Shown here in pieces: positions 16,208 through 23,617 of a stretch of DNA of 45,939 bases. Both the position numbers and the translations under genes were made by a program. Below the pieces are notes generated by a model, which was not told the origin of the DNA, made no database searches, and saw only the letters and a list, made by a program, of their open reading frames with translations. Numbering within the stretch: the first letter of the stretch is position 1; the number at the start of each line of letters is the position of its first letter. The stretch is from Bacteroidota bacterium (GTDB lineage Bacteria; Bacteroidota; Ignavibacteria; Kapaibacteriales; UBA961), in NCBI GenBank assembly GCA_020852855.1, contig JADZAA010000059.1, forward strand, positions 1 to 45,939, given 5' to 3'.

Positions 16208-17908
16208 TTAACAGCCGAGTTTTTTCAGATTATCTTTTGCGGTTTTATTATTCGGGTCGCGCTTCAATGTTTCTCGATAATACTTACAGGCATTATCTTT
16301 ATCGCCGTTGCCTTGATAACCTACAGCCGTGTATATATTGGCTGTTACCGATTCGGGGTTATATTCCAGCCATTGTTTGCCGTATTTAAGAACCGCACCG
16401 AAATCTTTCGTATCGAGATATAATCCGCAAAGAGTGGCGAATGCGTTTTCCATATCGTTTTTTCGCGCAGAAGCGTTCGTGCGGCCGCTTTCGATAATAT
16501 TGATAAGCGTTGCTTTGGCGGAATCGACTTGTTTCAGTGCATTAAAGCAATTTGCCAAAATTATTCGTCCGTAAAGATTATCAGGCTGCATTGCGATATA
16601 TTCGCGTGTTGCAAGCATGGCCGAGTCGTATTTAGCGTCGCTGTAATAACTTATTCCGATATAAAGCCGCGATTCGGTACTATTTGAATCGTTGCAAGAT
16701 TCAATGCGCCGTTTGAATACCGAAATTGCCTCGCCGTATTGCTTTCTGCTTCGTAAAAGGTGAGCAAAACGATACATTAATCCGCATTTTTTGGAGTCGC
16801 CGTCTATTGCCGCATAAAAATTCTTTATGGCAAGCGAAGTATCACCCGAAAGAATAGCCGCAGTGCCAAATCGCTCGTAGTCGTTTACATCAAGTTCCGT
16901 TTTCTTTTCGGCATCTTTATAGGCAACAGTCGCTTCGGAGAATTTTCTCGATTCAAATTTGGCTTGTGCCAACATTATCACGGCCTTGCCGCGGACGGAG
17001 TCTATATGTTCGGCCACAATCGGAAGTTGCACGGCCGCTGAATCATATTGTCCGATTTTGAACGATGCTTGCGCCAAATACCAACGCGCCATATAATTTT
17101 CGGGACGCAACTGAACATATTTGTAGAATGCTTTTGCCGATTCTCCCCATTTACTTGCCATATAGAAAATTTTGCCTTGTTCGTACCATGCGCGGGCATT
17201 GTTCGGGTCTTGCTGTGCTACGGCGTTCCATTCTTTCAACGACCGCGAAAATAATTCGTTCGACAATGCCTCATCCATTTCTGCATTTGCCAATTTCAGA
17301 TACGAACCGGCAAGTTTGATGCGTGCATCGACCAAGCTCGGATTGATGCGTAATGCTTCTTCAAAACTGTTTTTCGCCAACTCGAAAATATTCTGTGCAA
17401 AATACAGATTGCCGAGTGCATAATGAACTTCCGCAAGATTTTTGTCAATGTCGCGGGCCAGCATAATTTCTAATTCACCTTGCCTAAGTGAATCGGCCTC
17501 CAAATAAGCTTCCGCAAGTGCAAGGTGATTTAACGCCTCTTTATTATCTTTTTTCAACAACTTGCGGAGAATTTCAAAAGCTTCGCCATGTTTTCCCGAC
17601 TTAGACAAGGCTTTTGCATAGATTCTTGTAATTTCCTGCGTTTCATTCATATCACGTGCTTTTGCAAGAAAAACGGCGGCAGAATCGGGCTTATCGAACT
17701 CCAAATAAATTTCACCTGCAAGAATTAATGCATCTGCGCCTGTCAGACCGCTTTTAACTGCGGGTTGAATAGCGGCGTAAGCTGCCGAATAATCTCGACT
17801 TTCAACATATTTTCTCGCTTGTTCCACGCCGGATTGTGCATTCGCAACAATTGCCGAAAAAATAAGAACAGCCGAGAATACAATGAACTTATGCATACGG
17901 TTTTCCAT
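16208..17908 (-). CDS. Exported tetratricopeptide repeat protein
   Basis: 566 residues with a signal peptide (about 1-25, ending ANAQS). A solenoid of about twelve TPR-like units then runs to the C-terminus, with recurrent A..Y..G.....A...F patterns (for example ALGNLYFAQNIFELAKNSFEEALRINP reduced to its W/LG/Y/A/F/P positions). It ends with a clear TPR (AVGYQGNGDKDNACKYYRETLKRDPNN region). TPR arrays bind proteins. The position directly after the PstS-like lipoprotein and the TonB/ExbBD genes is an arrangement I know from Bacteroidota genomes, suggesting a periplasmic partner of that system. This link is inference. It ends 25 bp before a terminator. Confidence 0.85.
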   Translation of the reverse strand: MENRMHKFIVFSAVLIFSAIVANAQSGVEQARKYVESRDYSAAYAAIQPAVKSGLTGADALILAGEIYLEFDKPDSAAVFLAKARDMNETQEITRIYAKALSKSGKHGEAFEILRKLLKKDNKEALNHLALAEAYLEADSLRQGELEIMLARDIDKNLAEVHYALGNLYFAQNIFELAKNSFEEALRINPSLVDARIKLAGSYLKLANAEMDEALSNELFSRSLKEWNAVAQQDPNNARAWYEQGKIFYMASKWGESAKAFYKYVQLRPENYMARWYLAQASFKIGQYDSAAVQLPIVAEHIDSVRGKAVIMLAQAKFESRKFSEATVAYKDAEKKTELDVNDYERFGTAAILSGDTSLAIKNFYAAIDGDSKKCGLMYRFAHLLRSRKQYGEAISVFKRRIESCNDSNSTESRLYIGISYYSDAKYDSAMLATREYIAMQPDNLYGRIILANCFNALKQVDSAKATLINIIESGRTNASARKNDMENAFATLCGLYLDTKDFGAVLKYGKQWLEYNPESVTANIYTAVGYQGNGDKDNACKYYRETLKRDPNNKTAKDNLKKLGC

Positions 17909-17924
17909 TATGTAAGTGATTTAT

Positions 17925-18848
17925 TTACTGCTCGATTAGCTCTAATTTGGCAAAAGCCGGTGCTATGCCCGCATTGAGAAAAGATTGTTGCACTCGCTTG
18001 TCGGTTCGCATAAACGTAAAAAATCCCCAAGGAAGATTCATTCTGTCTTCAAGAAGATAGCCGTAATAATTTACTGAAAACGGATATTTACCACGAACAA
18101 TATTTCCGGGATGAACAGTCTGTGGATATACACGCTTTCCCGTTGAGTCGGAAAATCCAATTCTTATCAGCTTTACGGTCGTATCTCTGCCGAATTTCGA
18201 CATATAGCCAAACCCTATTGCACCGTTTGTACTTTTTACGTATTCTGCCACGGAGTCGGCTGTTGCAAAGAATTTCATCGGACGGGTAACGGGCTTTCCA
18301 CCGGAAAACTCGTTCATTAAATTGCCAAAAAGAGACGACGTTGAAATTTCGCCTGCAAATGACGGTTCGATTTCGGAGTGCGAAGGCGGTTGCGTAAATA
18401 TAGGCAAGCGTGTGTTCATTGCTGCCGTAATTTGCTCTTTCGACAACGTATCTATAGGAAAATCCTTCCTTGCAAATAATACCAGACCATCAACCGCAAA
18501 TAGAAACCGCTGATGTTTGGCGATATTATGTATTTGCATAGCCGAATCTTCGTCGTGCAGATAATCGCGAGCAATTATTATGGCTCGTGTTTTTCCGCTG
18601 AACAGTTGACGCATAGCTTCGCGGGCATTAGCCGGTTGCAATGTAATTTTGGCATTGGGAAACGCGCTGTCGTAATACGGTTTGGCCGCAGAAATTAACG
18701 GCATAATTGTTTCGTCGCATATTATTACAGCCGTTCCGCTGTTAACCGTTTCCTCATTCGTCGTTTGAATCCGATTCTCATTGCCTCCGCAAGAGCAAAG
18801 CAATGCCGCAAATGCGACAAAGAGGTCAATCTTCGATATTTTCATCAT
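17925..18848 (-). CDS. PstS-like periplasmic substrate-binding lipoprotein
   Basis: About 307 residues from the ATG at 18848 (a second ATG follows immediately). The frame is open further upstream, but this start gives a normal lipoprotein signal peptide with a Cys-containing lipobox (AALLCSCGG), and AGGAAGAA precedes it. The mature part follows the PstS/PBP-like-2 pattern: ICDETIMPLISAAKPYYDSAFPNAKI, then MRQLFSGKTRAIIIARD, and a C-terminal INRPL-like segment FSVNYYGYLLEDRMNLPWGFFTFM. Phosphate or a similar oxyanion is the family ligand, but no PstABC transporter is present. Its place in the TonB cluster suggests a different role. The start overlaps the end of the small membrane protein gene by 23 bp. 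Confidence 0.8.
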   Translation of the reverse strand: MMKISKIDLFVAFAALLCSCGGNENRIQTTNEETVNSGTAVIICDETIMPLISAAKPYYDSAFPNAKITLQPANAREAMRQLFSGKTRAIIIARDYLHDEDSAMQIHNIAKHQRFLFAVDGLVLFARKDFPIDTLSKEQITAAMNTRLPIFTQPPSHSEIEPSFAGEISTSSLFGNLMNEFSGGKPVTRPMKFFATADSVAEYVKSTNGAIGFGYMSKFGRDTTVKLIRIGFSDSTGKRVYPQTVHPGNIVRGKYPFSVNYYGYLLEDRMNLPWGFFTFMRTDKRVQQSFLNAGIAPAFAKLELIEQ

Positions 18849-19071
18849 TTTCTTCCTGTTGTTCCCGCAACATTTTTTTTCTGTTTTTATGATATGCCAT
18901 AGTGCGTAATATGCCGAATACAACGGTTATTCCTCCGAATATTCTTACAAAATCCGCGTTGTCTGCCAATGCCGGGAACGGATTTACTATAAGTATTAAG
19001 CCTACGGCGATGGTAATGCCACGAACAAAATAATTAAGGATTACCAATAATAAATCCATATTCTTTTGCAT
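18826..19071 (-). CDS. Small two-helix membrane protein, function unknown
   Basis: 81 residues. Two hydrophobic segments (about 6-28 and 40-58) are separated by a short loop (NPFPALADNADF). The charged tail (HKNRKKMLREQQEENDENIED) first carries basic and then acidic residues. Met5 at 19059 is an alternative start. It lies between the tonB terminator and the PstS-like gene and overlaps the latter by 23 bp, which suggests translational coupling. I do not recognise a named family. Confidence 0.65.
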   Translation of the reverse strand: MQKNMDLLLVILNYFVRGITIAVGLILIVNPFPALADNADFVRIFGGITVVFGILRTMAYHKNRKKMLREQQEENDENIED

Positions 19072-19074
19072 TGT

Positions 19075-19120
19075 TACAAAAAAGCCGCTCGGTGGCGTTG
19101 TTTTTCCCTTACCGAGCGGC
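19075..19120 (-). terminator. Strong terminator after tonB
   Basis: A perfect 10-bp GC-rich inverted repeat (GCCGCTCGGT at 19084-19093 with ACCGAGCGGC at 19111-19120) is followed on the minus strand by TTTTTTG. It closes the STAS-exbB-exbD-exbD-tonB run. Downstream genes need readthrough or their own promoter. Confidence 0.93.
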
Positions 19121-19210
19121 GATAATATGTTTTACGGAATAACGCTACTGCACTATGCGATGCCATACCGCAGTTCGGGCTTTTCATCTCAAGTCAGAAA
19201 CCCGTTACTT

Positions 19211-19978
19211 TTATTTCAACCGGAAAGTTATGGGAATACTTACCCAACATTCTACCGGCTGCCCGTTCTGTATGCCAGGTGGAAAAGTTGAACTCATAAC
19301 CGCATCGGAAGCTGCTTTATTGAGAATATCGTTATCGGAATCGTCGATACGATATTTTCTCGGTTTACCGTCTTTTCCTACAAGAACCCGAATTGTAACA
19401 CGCCCTTCAATTCCTGCTCGTTTTGCCATTTCGGGATACACTACTTTTCTTTGCAATGCCGCAAGATCTACATAAGGCTCTTTTTCCACAGCAACAAAGT
19501 CATCGGGGTCAGGCTCCGGTTCTTCTTTTTTTACGTTCAGGTTTTCGTCGGTTTTGATATTTGAAGCAAATCCGCCAAAATCATCGCCGCTTCCACCTAT
19601 CGAGCTTGCACGTGCAATTTCGTCCGTATTGGCGAAGTCTTTAACATCAGGTGCTATCTCAGCATCAGGAACAGGAACAGGAACACCGGCACGTGCTGCC
19701 GGACCGGAATATACTACATCAGGCGGCGGCGGCGGCGGTTGGTCTATGTTTTCGGTCGGCGGCGGGGCAAGATCTACGGCTATATCTTTTCTGTCCATAC
19801 GTAAAGGTGCCGTAAGTAATGTATGACTTGTAAAGATATTCAGAGCAAAATTAAGAAGAAGCAACAGCAAAATAAGAAGCATGGTAATCACGTAGGCTCG
19901 CCACGTGGATTTACGAATGTACTCTTTAAGCTCGAAAGCTCCGTATGTTTTGTTGGTTACAACAAATGTTGCACTCAT
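19211..19978 (-). CDS. tonB: TonB energy transducer
   Basis: 255 residues. A cytoplasmic N-terminus of about 26 residues (with AFELKEYIRKSTWRAY, the Bacteroidota-type lead) is followed by one membrane helix (about 27-49). A periplasmic Pro-rich spacer (around APPPTENIDQPPPPPPDV) and the TonB C-terminal domain (about 168-255: YPEMAKRAGIEGRVTIRV, then FPPG and PVECWVSIPITF) complete it. TonB passes energy from ExbB/ExbD to outer-membrane receptors. Its start overlaps the upstream exbD stop by 4 bp, and a strong terminator follows. Confidence 0.94.
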   Translation of the reverse strand: MSATFVVTNKTYGAFELKEYIRKSTWRAYVITMLLILLLLLLNFALNIFTSHTLLTAPLRMDRKDIAVDLAPPPTENIDQPPPPPPDVVYSGPAARAGVPVPVPDAEIAPDVKDFANTDEIARASSIGGSGDDFGGFASNIKTDENLNVKKEEPEPDPDDFVAVEKEPYVDLAALQRKVVYPEMAKRAGIEGRVTIRVLVGKDGKPRKYRIDDSDNDILNKAASDAVMSSTFPPGIQNGQPVECWVSIPITFRLK

Positions 19979-20523
19979 AACCCCTCTATCTCCTTTCTTT
20001 GTTCATCGGTAAGATTGGAAACGGTGAATTTTCGCTCTCGTTTTTCGCCTTTCATTTCTTTCGTTATATCAACTTCGGCCTGATTAAGTTTATCAAGAAC
20101 ACCGATTACATTGCCGTAAGCAACCGACTGGTCAATGGCAACCAATGTAATAAGGCGATTAGGCTGCTCGAGATTTTTTTCTTTAGCTAATTTTTGCAAT
20201 TCGCCTAACTGCAAAGGTTGCGCAGGGTCATTACCGGCTTTCCAAAACAATTTCTCGTCCTTGCGAATCAATATCGTAAATAATTCGGATTGCTTCACAT
20301 CCACGGGTGTATCAATTTCCGGCGGCACCTGCATTTTCATTGTTTGCGGTGTCGTCATTGTGGTTGTAAGCATAAAGAAAGTCAGCAATAAAAATGCTAT
20401 ATCCACCAGCGGAGTCATATCGAGCTTAAAGCCGATACGTTTTTTCTTTTTACGCTTCGAATTTTTTTGTCCGCGCTTCGGTTTCCCGCCGCCGCTGCCT
20501 AATGCTTCGCCGCCACCAGCCAT
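19975..20523 (-). CDS. exbD: ExbD/TolR biopolymer transport protein (copy 1)
   Basis: 182 residues. The long Gly/Lys-rich N-terminus (1-30) is followed by a single membrane helix starting DMTPLVDIAFLLLTFFM, in which D41 is the proton-pathway aspartate of the family. A periplasmic domain follows (about 60-182). With ExbB it forms the proton-driven motor that energises TonB. GAGG lies 8 bases before the ATG. A perfect 16-bp palindrome sits just upstream, in the 158-bp gap from the other exbD. Confidence 0.92.
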   Translation of the reverse strand: MAGGGEALGSGGGKPKRGQKNSKRKKKKRIGFKLDMTPLVDIAFLLLTFFMLTTTMTTPQTMKMQVPPEIDTPVDVKQSELFTILIRKDEKLFWKAGNDPAQPLQLGELQKLAKEKNLEQPNRLITLVAIDQSVAYGNVIGVLDKLNQAEVDITKEMKGEKRERKFTVSNLTDEQRKEIEGL

Positions 20524-20542
20524 TGTATCCTCGTAAAAAGTT

Positions 20543-20558
20543 ATTTTTCTAGAAAAAT
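20543..20558. promoter_or_regulatory. 16-bp perfect palindrome upstream of exbD copy 1
   Basis: ATTTTTCTAGAAAAAT is a perfect dyad 20 bp upstream of the exbD ATG, in the gap between the two exbD genes. It could be an operator or an mRNA hairpin; there is no T-run typical of a terminator. No regulator is identified. Confidence 0.35.
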
Positions 20559-20681
20559 CCGGATTTCAAACGCCTTGGCTTATGTGTTACACATCTAAGA
20601 CGCATTCAAACAAGAAAAAGTTACCGGACAGGCCGCCTCGGTATATTAAACCTTGGCTATAATGCCATTTTTAAAAAATTA

Positions 20682-21194
20682 TTACTGCGGTTTGTTTGTT
20701 ACAAAATTGAACTGTGTTGCCCGCTTTCGGCGCAATGCGTCCATAGCCGTAAACACATATTTATAGCGTATGCGTTTATCTGCATCTATTGCAAACCGAG
20801 TATTCGGATTTGTGCCGCGAGTGCGCCCGATAAGAGCTTCAAGCAATGTAGAGTCGCATTTCAACTGACGTTTCAATCGTTGTTCGGGCGATAGTTCTTT
20901 GACAGACTCCCAAATAGCCGACCGGTCGGCTTCATTAACAACCTCGTAATAATACGACGTGTCATTTTGATTAGCCGTATCAATAGCGATTTTTATTATA
21001 GCCAAATCTTTTTCGGGTAATTTGGTCGTATCGGCCGAAGAAGTCGGGCGAATAATTTTGAATTTTTGTTCGGATTCCGCTTCCGATTTAAACTTGGCCG
21101 TAAACATGAAAAACGTCAGAAGCAGAAATGTAATATCCACAAGTGGAGTCATGTCAATGACAAACCCCTGACGTTTCATTTTTACTTTGGACAT
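20682..21194 (-). CDS. exbD: ExbD/TolR biopolymer transport protein (copy 2)
   Basis: 170 residues. A short basic N-terminus is followed by one membrane helix with DMTPLVDITFLLLTFFMF, where D20 is the proton-pathway aspartate. The periplasmic part (about 35-170) is rich in charged residues and ends with a conserved-looking IDADKRIRYKYVFTAMDALR. It is clearly paralogous to the neighbouring exbD but differs outside the membrane helix. Two ExbD copies between ExbB and TonB are common in Bacteroidota-type clusters. AAGGAG precedes the ATG by 6 bases. Confidence 0.92.
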   Translation of the reverse strand: MSKVKMKRQGFVIDMTPLVDITFLLLTFFMFTAKFKSEAESEQKFKIIRPTSSADTTKLPEKDLAIIKIAIDTANQNDTSYYYEVVNEADRSAIWESVKELSPEQRLKRQLKCDSTLLEALIGRTRGTNPNTRFAIDADKRIRYKYVFTAMDALRRKRATQFNFVTNKPQ

Positions 21195-21269
21195 AATGGC
21201 TCCTTCGTAAAATAGTCAAAGTAAAGAGCGACAAAGCGTCGCGTTCAGCGCATTTATTCGCTTTTTTTA

Positions 21270-22115
21270 TTATTTCTTTACTTTGATGGTCAGGATTTCC
21301 ATCACGCTCATAATTGCTTCGTCAATCATATACACGAAGTTGTCAACTTTCGATGTAAAGAAGTTGTAGGCAACGATGGAGATAATTGCCGCGGCAAGTC
21401 CGAAAGCAGTATTGTACAATGCTTCGGAAATACCTATTGACAGGGCTTGTGCCGATACAGCTCCGCCCGACGCACCCAACGCTGCGAATGCCCGAATCAT
21501 ACCGACCGTAGTGCCGAGCAATCCTATCATAGTGGCAATAGATGAAACAGTAGAAAGTATAACCAAATTTTTCTCGAGCAAAGGTGTTTCGAGATTTACG
21601 GCTTCATCAATTGCGCGTTGCACTTCGGCTATTTTCTTTTCGGGGTCATAGTCTTTATCGTTTTCTACCCTTTGGTAACGCTCCAAACCGCTGCGCATGA
21701 TATTCGAGATAGCTCCGCGTCTTTTTTCACATTCGGCTACCGCCGCACGTACATCTCCTTGCTCAAGGCTCGTTTGTAACGCTTTCAGAAACATTACATT
21801 GCTGTCGCCTTGTGCGCGGCGAATGGACAATTGGCGTTCAACGATATAGGTTATAGCCACAAGCAAACACGCCATTAACGCACCTACAAGCGGTCCGCCT
21901 GTGTGAATAATACCGAGTAAATTCATCGGATCGTGCCTGACACTTCCGTCTTTGAAGTTGGACGGGTCGCCCATCCATAATCCCCAAATTAAGATAGAAA
22001 CGCTTAAGCTTAGAAATATCACAAGGATATTAAACGATTTGAACATAAAATAACCGCCTGCGCCGATAAGTGCAAATATGGCGGAAAAAAGGATAATTGC
22101 CATTTCAAACGACAT
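21270..22115 (-). CDS. exbB: ExbB/TolQ/MotA proton channel protein
   Basis: 281 residues. Two N-terminal hydrophobic helices (about 5-46) precede the usual three-helix MotA/TolQ/ExbB domain: helix at about 66-92, and helices at about 185-212 and 232-258. The hallmark segment LVILSTVSSIATMIGLLGTTVG lines the channel with the following helix (GISEALYNTAFGLAAAI). It forms the pentameric motor channel around ExbD in the inner membrane. GGAG lies 8 bases before the ATG. It is 46 bp downstream of the STAS gene, consistent with one operon through tonB. Confidence 0.94.
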   Translation of the reverse strand: MSFEMAIILFSAIFALIGAGGYFMFKSFNILVIFLSLSVSILIWGLWMGDPSNFKDGSVRHDPMNLLGIIHTGGPLVGALMACLLVAITYIVERQLSIRRAQGDSNVMFLKALQTSLEQGDVRAAVAECEKRRGAISNIMRSGLERYQRVENDKDYDPEKKIAEVQRAIDEAVNLETPLLEKNLVILSTVSSIATMIGLLGTTVGMIRAFAALGASGGAVSAQALSIGISEALYNTAFGLAAAIISIVAYNFFTSKVDNFVYMIDEAIMSVMEILTIKVKK

Positions 22116-22161
22116 AAACCGCTCCGAAAAGTAAATGAGTAAGAGATAGAATTTTCAAGTA

Positions 22162-22503
22162 TCAGGCGAGTTCCTTAATTGCATCTTCGATTGTAGAATA
22201 TATCGAAAACACGAGAACAAGTTTGGTTTGAACAAAAACGTTTTCAATAGTTTTACCGATATTGCAAAGGGCTATTTTACCGTTTTGTTTGGCTACGTTA
22301 CGATGCGCCGAAATCAATACGCTTAACGCGGTTGAGTTCAGATAGCTGACGCTGTCCATATCAAGCAGTATCTTGGGTTCCGGTTTTTCGCCAAGTTCAG
22401 ACAAAGTCGCCCGAAGCTGGTCGGTTTCGTCTCCGCCGATAAACTGCCCTTTCAGAGCAATAATGGTAAAGCCGTTTTTCTCGCTCATTTTCAGTTGCGG
22501 CAT
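22162..22503 (-). CDS. STAS-domain protein (anti-sigma factor antagonist-like)
   Basis: 113 residues, a single STAS domain. Members of the SpoIIAA type bind an anti-sigma kinase and are controlled by phosphorylation. The switch region reads MDSVSYLNSTALSVL; the family consensus has DSSG where this protein has NSTA, so a Thr may replace the phospho-Ser. No anti-sigma kinase or phosphatase is nearby. The position upstream of exbB is the only functional hint. The final segment (STIEDAIKELA) matches the usual C-terminal helix. A TAnnTTTG promoter candidate lies upstream. Confidence 0.83.
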   Translation of the reverse strand: MPQLKMSEKNGFTIIALKGQFIGGDETDQLRATLSELGEKPEPKILLDMDSVSYLNSTALSVLISAHRNVAKQNGKIALCNIGKTIENVFVQTKLVLVFSIYSTIEDAIKELA

Positions 22504-22549
22504 AAAACCCTCAATATGAATGGAATCGCTGTTTCGGAAAAAACGTTGC

Positions 22550-22583
22550 CAAAACTAACAAAAATTTCAAAATTGTATGACAA
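22550..22583 (-). promoter_or_regulatory. Candidate promoter of the STAS-exbBD-tonB operon
   Basis: On the minus strand, TAGTTTTG (22550-22557) fits the -7 consensus and TTG (22581-22583) lies 23 bases further upstream. It is 47 bp before the STAS start. Motif-based inference; spacing is at the long end. Confidence 0.35.
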
Positions 22584-22638
22584 CTTTTTCTCACTTATCG
22601 CGTATTATCGTGCCAAGATTGCGGCAAAAATCTCGAAT

Positions 22639-22663
22639 CAACACTGCGCTACAATGCGTGTTG
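22639..22663 (-). other. Stem-loop downstream of prmC
   Basis: The arms CAACAC (22639-22644) and GTGTTG (22658-22663) extend by two more pairs past a one-base bulge. On the minus strand ATTCGAGATTTTTG follows, so a T-run is not immediate. It may be a weak terminator of carB-prmC. Confidence 0.3.
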
Positions 22664-22690
22664 TTGCGTAAATCACCAATCTTCAAATGC

Positions 22691-23617
22691 TTACGTCTGC
22701 CTATTCTGACAATTCGTTTGTATTGACGCATGCCCCGATATTATGCGCGGAATACCCGCGTAATCGTTGCTTACCGCTGTTTCGAAATCTGTTACGGAAA
22801 ATATTTCGCAAACAGAGTCGGCCTGTTCGTAGCCGATTTCAATAAAAAAACATCCGTTTTCATTAAGCAAAAAACGGAAAATTTCGGCAAATCGACGATA
22901 AAAAGTAAGTCCGTCGCCCTTGTCAGTGAGTGCTATTAACGGCTCAAAATGCCCCACTTCGGGTTGTAATCCCGCTATATCGTTTTCTTGAATATAAGGC
23001 GGATTCGACACTATAACATCGTATTTTTCAGTCAAATTCAGACTTATATTATTATCGAATATATCGCCCTGCAAAAAACGTACATTGCTTGTGCCGTTCA
23101 GCCGCCCATTCTCGTTCGCAATCACCAAAGCAGACTCTGAAATGTCAATAGCAGTTACGCTTGATTGTGCAAAAGCATTGGCAAGTGCTATTGCAATACA
23201 GCCGCTTCCCGTTCCAATATCAAGAATAATAGGGCTTGATTTGCCGCTGTTTTTTATATATTTCTTTGCTTGTTCAACCAATAATTCCGTTTCCGGTCGC
23301 GGAATAAGCACGTCCGGCGAAACCTTAAAATAAAGTCCAAAGAACTCTGTTGAACCGAGAATATATTGCAAAGGTTCCCGACGTACACGCCGACGGAGCA
23401 TATCGCGTAGATATTCCAACTCATTATTTTCGAGTGGCTTATCGTAATGCATGTATAATCCTACACGATTACACTTCAATATTTCGCAAAGCATCAGCTC
23501 TGTCGTAAGTCGCGGACTGTCGACATTATGCCGCTTAAAATATTCGGTTGTTCGCCGGATAATATCCAGCGTGGTCAACGCATCGTCGGAATTGCGTACC
23601 GCCTCAGTCAAGCCCAT
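22691..23617 (-). CDS. prmC: Release factor glutamine methyltransferase
   Basis: Methylates the Gln of the GGQ motif in release factors RF1/RF2. 308 residues: an N-terminal helical domain (1-95), then a Rossmann SAM-binding domain with DIGTGSGCIAIALA near 148 and the substrate-Gln motif NPPY near 215. The PRPETE motif near 122 is also typical. Its ATG overlaps the carB stop by one base (TAATG), indicating coupled translation. A short helical lead ([18 protein letters not shown]) precedes the usual start of the family. Confidence 0.94.
   Translation of the reverse strand: MGLTEAVRNSDDALTTLDIIRRTTEYFKRHNVDSPRLTTELMLCEILKCNRVGLYMHYDKPLENNELEYLRDMLRRRVRREPLQYILGSTEFFGLYFKVSPDVLIPRPETELLVEQAKKYIKNSGKSSPIILDIGTGSGCIAIALANAFAQSSVTAIDISESALVIANENGRLNGTSNVRFLQGDIFDNNISLNLTEKYDVIVSNPPYIQENDIAGLQPEVGHFEPLIALTDKGDGLTFYRRFAEIFRFLLNENGCFFIEIGYEQADSVCEIFSVTDFETAVSNDYAGIPRIISGHASIQTNCQNRQT

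Noticed and set aside
17925-18923. Longer start of the PstS-like protein at 18923
   Set aside because: It would put 25 residues before the lipoprotein signal peptide and overlap the upstream gene by 98 bp. The ATG at 18848 has an AGGAA and a direct signal peptide.
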